NCBI RefSeq assembly: GCF_014268595.2
Contig: NZ_CP077091.1
Coordinates: 4,880,001 to 4,944,000 of the forward strand
Reading direction: 5' to 3'
Length of the DNA: 64,000 nt
DNA from: Pseudomonas hamedanensis
GTDB taxonomy: Bacteria; Pseudomonadota; Gammaproteobacteria; Pseudomonadales; Pseudomonadaceae
Part shown: in pieces, positions 15,634 through 26,168 of the stretch
How positions within the stretch are numbered: the first letter of the stretch is position 1
Layout of the letters: each line of letters starts with the position of its first letter
Position numbers and translations under genes: made by a program
Notes under the pieces: model-generated
What the model saw: only the letters and a program-made list of their open reading frames with translations
The model's database searches: none
What the model was told of the DNA's origin: nothing

Positions 15634-16602
15634 TCAGCCGCCGATAATCTTCATGACAGTAGCGCCGCCAGAGAACGCCACCTCCTGTTTGTCTCCCAAC
15701 GCTTTCATCAGCAAACGCTGCAACGCCGGCAATGCCTCATGGCGCGGCTTGTCGAGCAGGTCGCCGACATAGTGGCGGTTGCTCGACGACAGGCAACCGT
15801 GCAGCCAGCCGGTCGAAGACAGGCGCAACCGCGAGCAGGTTCTGCAGAACGGCACGCTTTCGTTGGCGATCACGCCGAAGTTGCCGCGTCCCGCAATCGC
15901 ATACCGCACCGCCGTGGCATCGACTGGCGCGTCAGTTTGCGCATACTCGTAGCGCTCGCCGATCAGCGTCAGCAATTGCTGCAGGCTGACGAACTGTTGC
16001 AGGAACGCGTTGGCATCTTTGGCCAAGTGGCCCATGCGCATCAGCTCGATGAAACGCAATTCGAACCCGCGCTCCAGGCAGTAATCAAGCAACGGCAGCA
16101 CCTGATCAAGGTTCTGCCCACTCAGCGGCACCATGTTGACTTTGATTTTCATGCCTGCCGCCGCAGCCTGCTCCATGCCGTCGAGCACGCTCGCCAGGTC
16201 GCCGCCGCGGGCGATGCTGCGGAAGGCGGCGGGGTCGAGAGTATCGAGGGACACGTTGATCCGGCGCAGACCGGCGTCCACCAGCAGCGGGAGCTTTTTC
16301 GTGAGGAGTTGACCGTTGGTGGTCAGGCTGATGTCGTCCAGGCCCATCTGGCCGATGGCGCTCATGAAGGATTCGAGCTTGGGGCTGACCAGTGGCTCGC
16401 CACCGGTGATGCGCAGGCGTTCGATGCCGGCGGCTTCGATCAGGTACGCCACGCCACGCGCCATGGCGTCGGCCGACAATTCGTCCTGCGCCGCGACCAG
16501 TCGCTTGCCGTTGGGCACGCAGTAGGTGCAGGCGTAATTGCAGGCAGAGGTCAGGCTGATCCGCAAATTGCGAAAACGCCTGCCTTGACGGTCAACGATC
16601 AT
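15634..16602 (-). CDS. moaA: GTP 3',8-cyclase MoaA
   Basis: The 322-residue radical SAM enzyme makes the first intermediate of molybdopterin from GTP. The SAM cluster motif CNYACTYC is near residue 22 and ITGGEPLV follows. The second 4Fe-4S site is shown by FCRTCSRLRL with a third Cys 13 residues on (GWLHGC). The protein ends in the conserved GG (MKIIGG). The ATG at 16602 has GGAG eight bases upstream. It is monocistronic here, away from other moa genes, and a perfect inverted repeat lies in its leader. A molybdoenzyme cluster lies 19 kb to the right. Confidence 0.92.
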   Translation of the reverse strand: MIVDRQGRRFRNLRISLTSACNYACTYCVPNGKRLVAAQDELSADAMARGVAYLIEAAGIERLRITGGEPLVSPKLESFMSAIGQMGLDDISLTTNGQLLTKKLPLLVDAGLRRINVSLDTLDPAAFRSIARGGDLASVLDGMEQAAAAGMKIKVNMVPLSGQNLDQVLPLLDYCLERGFELRFIELMRMGHLAKDANAFLQQFVSLQQLLTLIGERYEYAQTDAPVDATAVRYAIAGRGNFGVIANESVPFCRTCSRLRLSSTGWLHGCLSSSNRHYVGDLLDKPRHEALPALQRLLMKALGDKQEVAFSGGATVMKIIGG

Positions 16603-16630
16603 GAGCACTCCGGCAATAGAATTTCGAGCC

Positions 16631-16662
16631 GCTAAAACTTGACTCACAAATCAAGTTTTAGC
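16631..16662. promoter_or_regulatory. Perfect 12-bp inverted repeat upstream of moaA
   Basis: GCTAAAACTTGA and its exact complement are separated by 8 nt, 29 bp upstream of the moaA start. There is no T tract on either side, so it is not a terminator. It contains TTGA-N8-TCAA, two bases wider than an FNR/ANR site. A dimeric regulator operator or a leader hairpin are both possible. Confidence 0.6.
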
Positions 16663-16739
16663 AAGCCCTATGCCTGAGTATATTCCTGCGGTATTGCGCC
16701 CAATAGCGAAATAACGGCGCAATCGAGCAACTGAATGAC

Positions 16740-17378
16740 TCAACTGCTCGGCGTTTCCGGATCACGCTTGCGCTTGTTGCCCATGCGCACGCCGATGTCC
16801 ATCAGGAACTGGAAGAAGCCTTCCTGATCTTCCAGCACATTGCTCCAGAACGGTGAGTGATACAGCGCAACTGCGCCGTGCACCAGCGCCCAGGCCGCGC
16901 AGTAATGGAAATACGGCGGCACGTCTTCCAGCTTGCCTTCGCTGATACGCCCCTTGATCAGCAGGGTCAGGCGTTCGAAGTTCGAGGCGCGGATCTTGTG
17001 CAGCTCCTCGACCATCTCCGGCACCTGATTGCCCTTGACCACCTTCTCTTCGAGACGGTCGAACAGGCGATAGCGCTGCGGGTCGCGCATGCGAAATTCG
17101 AAGTAGGCGCGCGACAGCGCCTCCTTGTCCTTGTCGACGTCGGCCGAATGCAACAGCTCATTCAGATCGCGCTCGTAGTCGAGCATCAGGCGCAGATAGA
17201 TCTCCGCCTTGGATTTGAAGTGTTTGTAGATCGTGCCTTTGCCGATACCCACGGCATCAGCAATCATCTCGACGGTGACGCTGTCTTCACCTTGTTCGAG
17301 GAACAGCTTGAGCGCGGTATCGAGAATTTCTTGCTCGCGGCGACGAAACTCACGGACCTTACGAGGTTCTTTGTGCAT
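16740..17378 (-). CDS. TetR family transcriptional regulator
   Basis: The 212-residue protein has an N-terminal TetR helix-turn-helix (about 15-60, with VTVEMIADAVGIGKGTIYKH and FKSKAEIY). The helical C-terminal ligand/dimer domain has ALVHGAVALYHSP near 165-177. The protein is highly charged (many Asp/Glu and Lys/Arg). It corresponds in position to a TetR gene next to rgsA and tatD in P. aeruginosa. Targets and ligand are unknown. It starts opposite the RgsA-like RNA region, with about 210 bp between them. Confidence 0.88.
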   Translation of the reverse strand: MHKEPRKVREFRRREQEILDTALKLFLEQGEDSVTVEMIADAVGIGKGTIYKHFKSKAEIYLRLMLDYERDLNELLHSADVDKDKEALSRAYFEFRMRDPQRYRLFDRLEEKVVKGNQVPEMVEELHKIRASNFERLTLLIKGRISEGKLEDVPPYFHYCAAWALVHGAVALYHSPFWSNVLEDQEGFFQFLMDIGVRMGNKRKRDPETPSS

Positions 17379-17590
17379 AAGAAAAGGTCTGAAGGGTCAA
17401 AATCGAAGCCGCGTATTATGCCTAACTTGCGCAAAAATGCACGGATCATCCGACCATATCTGTGTTTGCTGTTCATTTTGAGAACGTTTCGGAGGGAATG
17501 AGAACTCAACTGAAGCGAACGTATTCCAAATTTGTTTAAAAACCCCGACCGGCTCACTGGACTGCACGCCAGACTGATCAATACTTGAAC

Positions 17591-17708
17591 TGTCGGGCGG
17601 CATCTCCCCCAAGTGCCGCGCCGATAAAGGTACCAACGGACCGCGTGCCTTTGTTTTACTCCTAATGGTCTTAACCCGGATTCACCCCCCAGAACCCGGG
17701 TTTTTTTT
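17591..17708 (+). ncRNA. rgsA: RgsA (P16-type) small RNA
   Basis: An RNA of about 118 nt is supported by three features. A sigmaS-like -10 (TCAATACTTGAA at 17576-17587) lies just upstream. A 5' stem is formed by GGGCGGCA with TGCCGCGCC, loop TCTCCCCCAAG. A terminator follows: AACCCGG (17673-17679) with CCGGGTT ending in eight Ts at 17701-17708. In P. aeruginosa an RpoS-dependent sRNA, RgsA, lies in the same place beside tatD. Location, size and promoter type all agree. The 5' end is estimated within a few bases. Confidence 0.8.
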
Positions 17709-17728
17709 GCCTGCGATTCAGCCAGCCG

Positions 17729-18520
17729 TCACGCGGCAGATCTAACACTGGCGAGCGGGAACAGGCGCTTGAAGTTTTCCGTGGTCTGCTCGGCAAAACG
17801 CTCGTAGTTCTCACCGCGCAGCATCGCCAGGAACTCAGCCACTTCGCGCACGTACTGCGGCAGGTTGGGCTTGCCGCGATACGGAATCGGCGCCAGATAC
17901 GGCGAATCGGTTTCAACCAGCAGGCGATCGGCCGGAACCTTGCTCGCCACATCGCGCAGCGCGTCGGCGTTGCGGAAGGTGACAATGCCCGACAAGGAAA
18001 TGTAATAGCCCATGTCCAACGCAGCCTTGGCCATGTCCCAGTCTTCGGTGAAGCAATGCAGCACGCCGGCTTGAGGCAGCGCCGCTTCGCGCAGCAGTTC
18101 GAGGGTGTCGGCACGGGCGCCGCGGGTGTGGATGATCACCGGTTTGCCGGTCTGTTGCGCCGCTTGCAGGTGCAGGCGGAACGACGCCTGTTGCAACTCG
18201 GCGGCCTCCGGCTCGTAGTGATAGTCCAGACCGGTTTCACCGATCGCCACTACTTTCGGGTGATCGAGTTCATGCAGCAGCCAGTCCAGCGCCGGAGCCG
18301 CGCCGGGCTGCACATCCAGCGGATGAACGCCAACGGAACAATCGACGTCGTCGTAACGCTCGGCGAGGGCTTTGACGTCGGCGGCGTTGTCGGCGCTTAC
18401 ACCGATACACAGAAAGTGCCCCACCCCGCGCGCGCGGGCGGCATCCAGTGCGGCTTCCAGCGAGCCGTCATGGGCGGTGAGGTCGAGGCGATCAAGGTGA
18501 CAATGGGAATCTACGAGCAT
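17729..18520 (-). CDS. TatD family metal-dependent hydrolase (YcfH-like)
   Basis: The 263-residue TIM-barrel protein has the TatD metal site: HCH at residues 6-8 (VDSHCHLD), E in GETGLDYHY, H in VIIHTRGA, H in VLHCFTEDW and D in VETDSPYLAP. Family members are metal-dependent DNases or other phosphoester/amide hydrolases. The cluster position after tmk-holB-pilZ corresponds to E. coli YcfH. It is the last gene of the fab-tmk-holB block on this strand, 14 bp after pilZ. Confidence 0.92.
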   Translation of the reverse strand: MLVDSHCHLDRLDLTAHDGSLEAALDAARARGVGHFLCIGVSADNAADVKALAERYDDVDCSVGVHPLDVQPGAAPALDWLLHELDHPKVVAIGETGLDYHYEPEAAELQQASFRLHLQAAQQTGKPVIIHTRGARADTLELLREAALPQAGVLHCFTEDWDMAKAALDMGYYISLSGIVTFRNADALRDVASKVPADRLLVETDSPYLAPIPYRGKPNLPQYVREVAEFLAMLRGENYERFAEQTTENFKRLFPLASVRSAA

Positions 18521-18534
18521 AAAAGGGCTGCAAC

Positions 18535-18891
18535 TTACATCGTATGAGTGGGACGGTCGGACTTCATCGCTCCGGCCAGATGGGTTTCGATGCGACTGCG
18601 CGCGGTGTTGTCGCCATCGTTGAACTGTACGCCGACACCCGCCGCGCGATTGCCTTGTGCACCTTTGGGGGTGATCCAGGTGACTTTTCCGGCGACCGGA
18701 ATTTTCTCTGCTTCATCCATCAGATGCAGCAGCATGAACACCTCGTCGCCCAACTTGTAGCTTTTGTTGGTCGGGATGAACAGGCCGCCATTCTTGATAA
18801 ATGGCATATAAGCGGCGTAAAGCACGGCCTTGTCCTTGATGGTCAGGGACAAGATACCGTTACGCGGCCCGGGGCTGACGGATTCAATCAT
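18535..18891 (-). CDS. pilZ: Type IV pilus protein PilZ
   Basis: The 118-residue protein closely matches the founding PilZ of P. aeruginosa: RNGILSLTIKDKAVLYAAYM, NGGLFIPT, MDEAEKIPVAGKVTWITP and the ending of the PilZ domain. This founding member lacks the RxxxR part of the c-di-GMP site and does not bind c-di-GMP. It works with FimX and PilB in pilus assembly. The start at 18891 has GGAGG at good spacing and gives the usual 118 residues; a longer start at 18912 has no such support. Confidence 0.92.
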   Translation of the reverse strand: MIESVSPGPRNGILSLTIKDKAVLYAAYMPFIKNGGLFIPTNKSYKLGDEVFMLLHLMDEAEKIPVAGKVTWITPKGAQGNRAAGVGVQFNDGDNTARSRIETHLAGAMKSDRPTHTM

Positions 18892-18933
18892 GTTGACCTC
18901 CACTGCTGACATTCAGAGTCTAGGTACACATTT

Positions 18934-20551
<1,618 letters not shown>

Positions 20552-20561
20552 TTAATCAAAG

Positions 20562-21743
20562 TCATTGCGCGTTTTGCGGGGCATCGGCTTCAGGTTCCGC
20601 GACCGGCGCAGGTGACTGCGGCGGCACTGGCGGCAGCGCTTCGGGCGCGGTGTTCGGCGAGGCCGCAGGAATCGCCTCATCGACTGCCGGAGCCGTTTGC
20701 GGCGTTGTCGCTGGCGCGGGGCTTGAACGGTAGTCGGCGCGGCGCTTCAGTTGGTATTCACGCACCGCGTTGTTATGCGCGTCGAGGTCGTCGGAAAACA
20801 CATGGCTGCCATCGCCACGTGCGACGAAATACAGACTGGTGCCCGCCACCGGATTAAGCGCGGCGTGAATCGCTTCACGCCCGACCATTGCAATCGGTGT
20901 CGGCGGCAAACCGGGAATCACGTAAGTGTTGTACGGCGTCGGCTCTTTCAGGTGCGCGCGGGTCAGTTTGCCGGTGTAGCGATCGCCCAGACCGTAGATG
21001 ACGGTCGGATCGGTCTGCAACTGCATGCCCAAGGCCATGCGCCGCACAAACACGCCAGCAATCTGACCGCGCTCCTGAGGTACACCGGTTTCCTTCTCAA
21101 CCAGCGAGGCCATGATCAGCGCTTGATAGGGTTCGGTATAAGGCACATCGGCCGAACGTTGCTCCCATTCCCTGGCGAGCACTTCGTCGAGGCGATCGAA
21201 GGCTTTTTTCAGCAACTCGGCATCCGACATGCCCCGCACGAAACGATAGGTGTCAGGAAAGAACCGCCCCTCAGGAAACAAGCCCTTGTGGCCGATCTTC
21301 GCCATGACTTCGCTGTCGCTCAGACCGTTCAGAGTCTGAGTGAGCTTCTCATCCTTGGCCAAAGCGGCGCGTACTTGCTGAAAGTTCCAGCCTTCGACCA
21401 GAGTCAGGCTGTATTGCACGACGTCGCCACGCTTCCACGAGTCGATCAGACCGTTGACGGTCATGCCTGGCTGCATGCGGTATTCGCCGCTGTGGATCGG
21501 CGTGCCGGCAAGATTGAAGCGCCAGTACACCCGGAGCCAGAACGCGTCCCGGATGACGCCATCGGTTTCGAGCCCCAGAAAAGTCCGGGTCGGTGTAGAG
21601 CCTTTCGGCACATCCAGCAGTTCTTCCTGCGTGATGTTCAGGGGCTGTTCCAGTGCGGAATGAATCTTCCAGGCGCTGGCGCCCAACAGCAGCCCCGCCA
21701 GAACCAGTCCGGTTTCCAGCAGCAGCAATAGTTTACGTCTCAC
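20562..21743 (-). CDS. mltG: Endolytic transglycosylase MltG
   Basis: The 393-residue inner-membrane protein has one N-terminal transmembrane helix (about 4-24), a LysM-like region and the YceG catalytic domain with Glu in ASLVEKETGV and the DPTVIYGLGDRY segment. It cleaves nascent peptidoglycan and so terminates glycan chains. A Pro/Ala/Glu-rich tail of about 45 residues follows the domain; this is longer than in E. coli and looks disordered. GTG start at 21743, four bases after pabC's stop. Confidence 0.92.
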   Translation of the reverse strand: MRRKLLLLLETGLVLAGLLLGASAWKIHSALEQPLNITQEELLDVPKGSTPTRTFLGLETDGVIRDAFWLRVYWRFNLAGTPIHSGEYRMQPGMTVNGLIDSWKRGDVVQYSLTLVEGWNFQQVRAALAKDEKLTQTLNGLSDSEVMAKIGHKGLFPEGRFFPDTYRFVRGMSDAELLKKAFDRLDEVLAREWEQRSADVPYTEPYQALIMASLVEKETGVPQERGQIAGVFVRRMALGMQLQTDPTVIYGLGDRYTGKLTRAHLKEPTPYNTYVIPGLPPTPIAMVGREAIHAALNPVAGTSLYFVARGDGSHVFSDDLDAHNNAVREYQLKRRADYRSSPAPATTPQTAPAVDEAIPAASPNTAPEALPPVPPQSPAPVAEPEADAPQNAQ

Positions 21744-21746
21744 GAA

Positions 21747-22562
21747 TCAAGCATCCAGTAGCGCGCGGGCAATGGTTTGCAGTTTACGGGTGAGCGGGCC
21801 AACCGGCCAGCTCAGTGCAGCGTAGGCGCGTACCGGCCAGACGCCATACACGCTGTTGCAGACAAACACCTCATCGGCCCATTGCAGCTGTTCCAGGCTG
21901 ATATCGGCGATTTGGCTGGGAATTGCCAACGACTCGGCCTGAAACAATATTTCGCTGCGCATCACCCCGGCGACCCCGCAACGCTTCAAATCAGGCGTGA
22001 TCAAGACACCGTCGCGCACCAGGAACAGATTGCTGAACACGCCTTCGATGACTCGCCCCGCCTGATCGAGCATCAAGCCTTCGGCGTGCTCGTCATCCTT
22101 CCATTCGGCACGGGCGAGAACCTGCTCCAGTCGATTCAGGTGCTTGAGCCCGGCGAGTAAAGGCTGCCTGGACAGGCGCGTATTGCACGGGAACAGACGA
22201 ATGCCGGCTTCGCCGTGAACAGCGGGATACGCCGCAGGAGGGTTGCCTTGCAGAATACGCCGGCCCGGTGCCGCCGGATCGGGCGCATAGCCGCGCAAGC
22301 CGTCACCCCGCGTGAGGATAAGCTTGAGCACACCCGTGCCCATCGCTGCCGCATAGCAGAGCAGCTCGGCGCGGATCAGCTCGATGTCCGCAGCGATGGC
22401 CAGACGCGTGCAGCCATCGGCTAAACGCGCCAGGTGCCGACCCAGCAGGATCGGTTGGCCACCGTGCACGGCGATGGTCTCGAACAGACCGTCGCCGTAG
22501 GCCAGGCCGCGATCTTTCAGCGACAGACTGTCAGCCGGTTGACCGTCGACCCAGCAGTCCAT
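21747..22562 (-). CDS. pabC: Aminodeoxychorismate lyase
   Basis: The 271-residue PLP fold-type IV enzyme converts 4-amino-4-deoxychorismate to p-aminobenzoate and pyruvate in folate synthesis. Visible features are DRGLAYGDGLFET at the start, the Schiff-base Lys in LAGLKHLNRLEQ (about 139) and GVAGVMRSEIL near the C-terminus. Its ATG overlaps the fabF stop as TGATG, the usual arrangement in gammaproteobacteria. Confidence 0.92.
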   Translation of the reverse strand: MDCWVDGQPADSLSLKDRGLAYGDGLFETIAVHGGQPILLGRHLARLADGCTRLAIAADIELIRAELLCYAAAMGTGVLKLILTRGDGLRGYAPDPAAPGRRILQGNPPAAYPAVHGEAGIRLFPCNTRLSRQPLLAGLKHLNRLEQVLARAEWKDDEHAEGLMLDQAGRVIEGVFSNLFLVRDGVLITPDLKRCGVAGVMRSEILFQAESLAIPSQIADISLEQLQWADEVFVCNSVYGVWPVRAYAALSWPVGPLTRKLQTIARALLDA

Positions 22563-23806
22563 CAGCCTGCAAACCGACGGAAGGCCAAGGTGCCGTTGGT
22601 GCCGCCGAACCCGAACGAGTTGGACAACACGACATCGATGTCCATGTTGCGTGCGGTGTGCGGCACAAAATCGAGATCGCAGCCTTCGCCCGGCTCATCA
22701 AGGTTGATGGTCGGCGGCGCGACCTGACCGTTGATTGCCAGCACACTGAAGATCGCCTCGACCGCGCCCGCTGCACCCAGAAGGTGACCGGTCATGGACT
22801 TGGTGGAGCTGACCGCCAGTTTGTAGGCGTGATCACCGAACACGGACTTGATTGCGTTGGCTTCGGCGAGGTCGCCAGCCGGGGTCGAAGTACCGTGAGC
22901 GTTGATGTATTGCACCTGATCGGCGTTGATCTTCGCATCGCGCAGCGCATTGGTGATGCAGCGTGCAGCCCCGGCGCCGTCGCAGGGCGGCGAGGTCATA
23001 TGGTACGCATCGCCGCTGGTACCGAAGCCGATCAGCTCGGCGTAGATGGTCGCACCGCGCGCCCTGGCGTGCTCCAGCTCTTCAAGCACCAGCGCCCCGG
23101 CACCGTCGGACAGGACGAAACCGTCACGGTCCTTGTCCCAGGGACGGCTGGCGCGGGTCGGCTCGTCATTGCGGGTCGACAGCGCGCGGGACGCGCCAAA
23201 GCCGCCCATGCCCAGACCGCATGCAGCCATTTCGGCACCGCCGGCGATCATTACATCGGCTTCGTCGTACATGATGTTGCGCGCCGCCATGCCAATGCAG
23301 TGCGTACCGGTGGTACAGGCCGTGGCGATGGCGTAGTTGGGTCCCTGCACTTTCAGATGGATAGACAGGCAACCGGAAATCATATTGATGATCGAACCAG
23401 GCACGAAGAATGGCGAAATCTTGCGTGGGCCCGACTCATGCAGTGCGTGGCTGGTTTCTTCGATGTTGGTCAGGCCGCCGATACCCGAACCCATGGCGAC
23501 GCCGATGCGCTCACGGTTGGCGTCAGTGACTTGCAGCCCGGCGTTGTTCATTGCCTGAACGCCTGCAGCGAGGCCGTACTGAATGAACAGGTCAAGCCTG
23601 CGCGCTTCCTTGACCGGCAGATATTCCTCGACATTGAAGCCCTTTACCGAACCGCCGAAGCGGGTGGAGTAGGCAGAAAGGTCGGTGTGTTCGATCAGAC
23701 CAATGCCACTGCGGCCAGCCAGAATGCCCTGCCAACTGCTCAGCACAGTGGTGCCCAGTGGCGACAACATACCCATACCGGTGACTACGACGCGTCTACG
23801 CGACAC
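22562..23806 (-). CDS. fabF: 3-oxoacyl-ACP synthase II
   Basis: The 414-residue condensing enzyme elongates acyl-ACP with malonyl-ACP. The catalytic triad is in [10 protein letters not shown] (Cys), [11 protein letters not shown] (His) and [11 protein letters not shown] (His), with the SFGFGGTN loop near the end. The start is GTG at 23806 ([10 protein letters not shown]), six bases after AGGAGA; a longer ATG frame at 23839 reads through that site. It follows acpP, from which a bidirectional terminator separates it. Confidence 0.95.
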   Translation of the reverse strand: MSRRRVVVTGMGMLSPLGTTVLSSWQGILAGRSGIGLIEHTDLSAYSTRFGGSVKGFNVEEYLPVKEARRLDLFIQYGLAAGVQAMNNAGLQVTDANRERIGVAMGSGIGGLTNIEETSHALHESGPRKISPFFVPGSIINMISGCLSIHLKVQGPNYAIATACTTGTHCIGMAARNIMYDEADVMIAGGAEMAACGLGMGGFGASRALSTRNDEPTRASRPWDKDRDGFVLSDGAGALVLEELEHARARGATIYAELIGFGTSGDAYHMTSPPCDGAGAARCITNALRDAKINADQVQYINAHGTSTPAGDLAEANAIKSVFGDHAYKLAVSSTKSMTGHLLGAAGAVEAIFSVLAINGQVAPPTINLDEPGEGCDLDFVPHTARNMDIDVVLSNSFGFGGTNGTLAFRRFAG

Positions 23807-23850
23807 AGCACTCTCCTTTTTCAGATGACGACTTTGCATCAGGCCTAAAG

Positions 23851-23886
23851 AAAAAACCGCACGCCATGATGGCAGTGCGGTTTTTC
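23851..23886 (-). terminator. Terminator between acpP and fabF
   Basis: AAAAAACCGCAC-GCC / GGC-A-GTGCGGTTTTT forms a long stem with T tracts on both sides. On the minus strand it follows acpP and would reduce read-through into fabF, leaving acpP expressed in excess. Confidence 0.85.
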
Positions 23887-23914
23887 CATGACAGCGAGCA
23901 ACGATTACAAACTA

Positions 23915-24151
23915 TTACGCCTGGTGGGCAGTAACGTAGTCGATTGCAGCTTGTACAGTAGTGATCTTTTCAGCTTCTTCGTCAGGGATTTCGGTCTCGA
24001 ATTCCTCTTCCAGAGCCATCACCAGCTCAACGGTGTCAAGGGAGTCGGCACCCAGGTCTTCTACGAAGGAAGCAGTGTTGACCACTTCTTCTTCTTTAAC
24101 ACCCAGTTGCTCGGCAACGATTTTCTTGACGCGCGATTCGATGTCGCTCAT
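23915..24151 (-). CDS. acpP: Acyl carrier protein
   Basis: The 78-residue acidic protein is standard AcpP. The phosphopantetheine-bearing Ser37 is in [15 protein letters not shown]. It carries all intermediates of fatty-acid synthesis. The usual start MSDIES is at 24151; an upstream in-frame ATG at 24163 has weaker support, since AAAGGT lies right before 24151. A good promoter lies 50 bp upstream and a terminator follows, so it can be transcribed on its own. Confidence 0.96.
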   Translation of the reverse strand: MSDIESRVKKIVAEQLGVKEEEVVNTASFVEDLGADSLDTVELVMALEEEFETEIPDEEAEKITTVQAAIDYVTAHQA

Positions 24152-24202
24152 ACCTTTTATCACTCCTAATGGACAAATTCAGGCAGCTGGCCAGTGGGTA
24201 AG

Positions 24203-24230
24203 TGTATAGAAAGACTTTTCAGCTTTTCAA
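24203..24230 (-). promoter_or_regulatory. acpP promoter
   Basis: On the minus strand TTGAAA (24230-24225), a 16-nt spacer and TATACA (24208-24203). It lies in the 195-bp gap between fabG and acpP and gives acpP its own sigma70-type promoter. A second AT-rich stretch near 24270-24300 could hold another. Confidence 0.65.
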
Positions 24231-24346
24231 CTGAAAGCTTCACTCCTCAAACCCTGCGGCCCTCTGTCTATAAATAGATTGCAGCTTTATAACGGATTTT
24301 AGACAGCTCGTATGACATTTTTTTGAAGCAATCCGTCACATTTTAC

Positions 24347-25090
24347 TTACATGTACATCCCACCGTTCACCGGAATTGTAGCCCCGGTAACGTATGCCGC
24401 ACCGTCGGATGCAAGAAAAGCGACCACAGACGCGATCTCTTGAGCTTGCCCCAGACGACCCAGCGGAATCTGCGTCTGCAAGGCTTCACGCTGTGCTTCA
24501 GGCAGCTCGCGGGTCATATCGGTGTCGATGAACCCTGGGGTTACCGAGTTGACCGTAATCGAACGCGAACCGACTTCACGCGCCATCGCACGGCTGAAAC
24601 CTTCCAGACCGGCCTTGGCGGCTGCATAGTTTACTTGGCCTGCGTTGCCCATGGCACCCACCACTGAGCCAATACTGATAATTCGACCCCAACGCGCCTT
24701 GGTCATGCCACGCAAAACGCCCTTGGACAGGCGATACAGACTGTTCAGATTGGTATCGATCACGTCGTACCATTCGTCGTCTTTCATGCGCATCATCAGG
24801 TTATCGCGGGTGATGCCGGCATTATTGACCAGAATCGCCACTGGCGCACCGAACTGCTCCTGAATGCCTGCCAGCACGGCGCTGACCGATTCGTCGCTGG
24901 TGACGTTGAGTTCGAAACCCGCGCCCTGGATACCGTTCTCCTTCAGGGTCGCGGCAATGCGCTCGGCGCCCGACGCGGAGGTCGCGGTGCCAATAACGAT
25001 GGCGCCCTGGCGACCCAGTTCCAGTGCGATGGCCTGGCCGATACCGCGGCTTGCACCGGTGACCAGTGCAACTTTACCTTGCAGACTCAT
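24347..25090 (-). CDS. fabG: 3-oxoacyl-ACP reductase
   Basis: The 247-residue SDR enzyme reduces 3-oxoacyl-ACP with NADPH. TGASRGIG is at 11-18, NNAG in ILVNNAGITRDN, Ser-Tyr-Lys in GSVVGAMGNAGQVNYAAAKAG, and the protein ends VNGGMYM, as in E. coli. AGGAG precedes the ATG at 25090. It lies between fabD and acpP in the conserved cluster. Confidence 0.95.
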   Translation of the reverse strand: MSLQGKVALVTGASRGIGQAIALELGRQGAIVIGTATSASGAERIAATLKENGIQGAGFELNVTSDESVSAVLAGIQEQFGAPVAILVNNAGITRDNLMMRMKDDEWYDVIDTNLNSLYRLSKGVLRGMTKARWGRIISIGSVVGAMGNAGQVNYAAAKAGLEGFSRAMAREVGSRSITVNSVTPGFIDTDMTRELPEAQREALQTQIPLGRLGQAQEIASVVAFLASDGAAYVTGATIPVNGGMYM

Positions 25091-25106
25091 GCAAGTTTCT
25101 CCTGAT

Positions 25107-26045
25107 TCAGGCCTGCGCTGCGCGAGCGGCAGCGAAGGCGTCTGGGGTATTGAGGTTGGAAGTCGCAACGCCTTCGGCGCAACGTTTGTTCAGGCCGGCG
25201 AGGACCTTGCCTGGGCCGCACTCGACCAGATTGGTCGCGCCCTTGGCCGCCAGAGTCTGTACCGACTCAACCCAGCGCACTGGCTTATACAGCTGTTCGA
25301 GCAGATCACGCTTGAGGGTGTCCAGATCGGCCGGCACTTGCGCGCTGACGTTCTGGACCACCGGAATTTGCGGCGCCTGCCAGTCGATGGCGGCAATGGA
25401 TTCGGCGAAACGCTCGGCGGCCGGGCGCATCAGCTCGCAGTGCGACGGCACGCTGACCGGCAGCGGCATGGCGCGCTTGGCACCACGGGCCTTGCAGCCT
25501 TCGATGGCGCGCTCGACCGCAGCCTTGGCACCGGCAATCACGACCTGGCCTGGCGAGTTGAAGTTGACGGCGCTGACCACTTCACCTTGCGCCGCTTCGG
25601 CGCAAGCCGCGAGGACATCGGCATCTTCCAGACCGAGAATGGCGGCCATGCCACCCTGCCCGGCCGGAACCGCTTCCTGCATCAACTGGCCACGACGCTC
25701 GACGAGTTTGACCGCATCAGCGAGCGTCAGGCTGCCAGCCGCGACCAGCGCACTGTATTCGCCCAGGCTGTGACCGGCAACGAATGCCGGACGCGCGCCA
25801 CCTTCAGCCAGCCACAGACGCCACAGGGCGATCGAGGCGGTCAGAATGGCCGGTTGGGTCTTGTCGGTTTGATTGAGCCGCTCTTCCGGGCCCTGCTGGG
25901 TCAGTGCCCACAGGTCGTAGCCCAGCGCAGCAGAGGCTTCTTGAAAGGTTTCGAGGATCAGCGGATGTTGCGCGCCCAGCTCGGCCAGCATGCCGAGGGA
26001 CTGCGAACCCTGTCCTGGAAAGACGAATGCGAGGGAAGCAGACAT
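25107..26045 (-). CDS. fabD: Malonyl-CoA:ACP transacylase
   Basis: The 312-residue enzyme loads malonyl onto ACP. The N-terminal GQGSQ at 11-15, the nucleophile elbow GHSLGEYSA with Ser93 and the catalytic His in PVSVPSHCELM are all present. It lies 16 bp before fabG. A gap of about 120 bp to plsX could hold a promoter. Confidence 0.95.
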   Translation of the reverse strand: MSASLAFVFPGQGSQSLGMLAELGAQHPLILETFQEASAALGYDLWALTQQGPEERLNQTDKTQPAILTASIALWRLWLAEGGARPAFVAGHSLGEYSALVAAGSLTLADAVKLVERRGQLMQEAVPAGQGGMAAILGLEDADVLAACAEAAQGEVVSAVNFNSPGQVVIAGAKAAVERAIEGCKARGAKRAMPLPVSVPSHCELMRPAAERFAESIAAIDWQAPQIPVVQNVSAQVPADLDTLKRDLLEQLYKPVRWVESVQTLAAKGATNLVECGPGKVLAGLNKRCAEGVATSNLNTPDAFAAARAAQA

Positions 26046-26168
26046 GTAACAAGCCCCTAATGATCTTGTCGTCGGAAAATGACGCCCCGCGTGGGACGCA
26101 AGAAACTGACAGTTTGGATGGCCCTTTGAACCGGGCGGTCACATTTAAGCATTGTCCGACGAAAACGC

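Noticed and set aside
16631..16662. ANR/FNR box upstream of moaA
   Set aside because: The half-sites TTGA and TCAA are 8 nt apart, not the 6 nt needed for TTGAT-N4-ATCAA.
17673..17708. Terminator of tatD
   Set aside because: The T tract is on the plus strand, pointing away from tatD, so it ends the plus-strand RNA.
18892..18912. Longer start for pilZ
   Set aside because: The ATG at 18891 has a perfect GGAGG site and gives exactly the 118 residues of P. aeruginosa PilZ.
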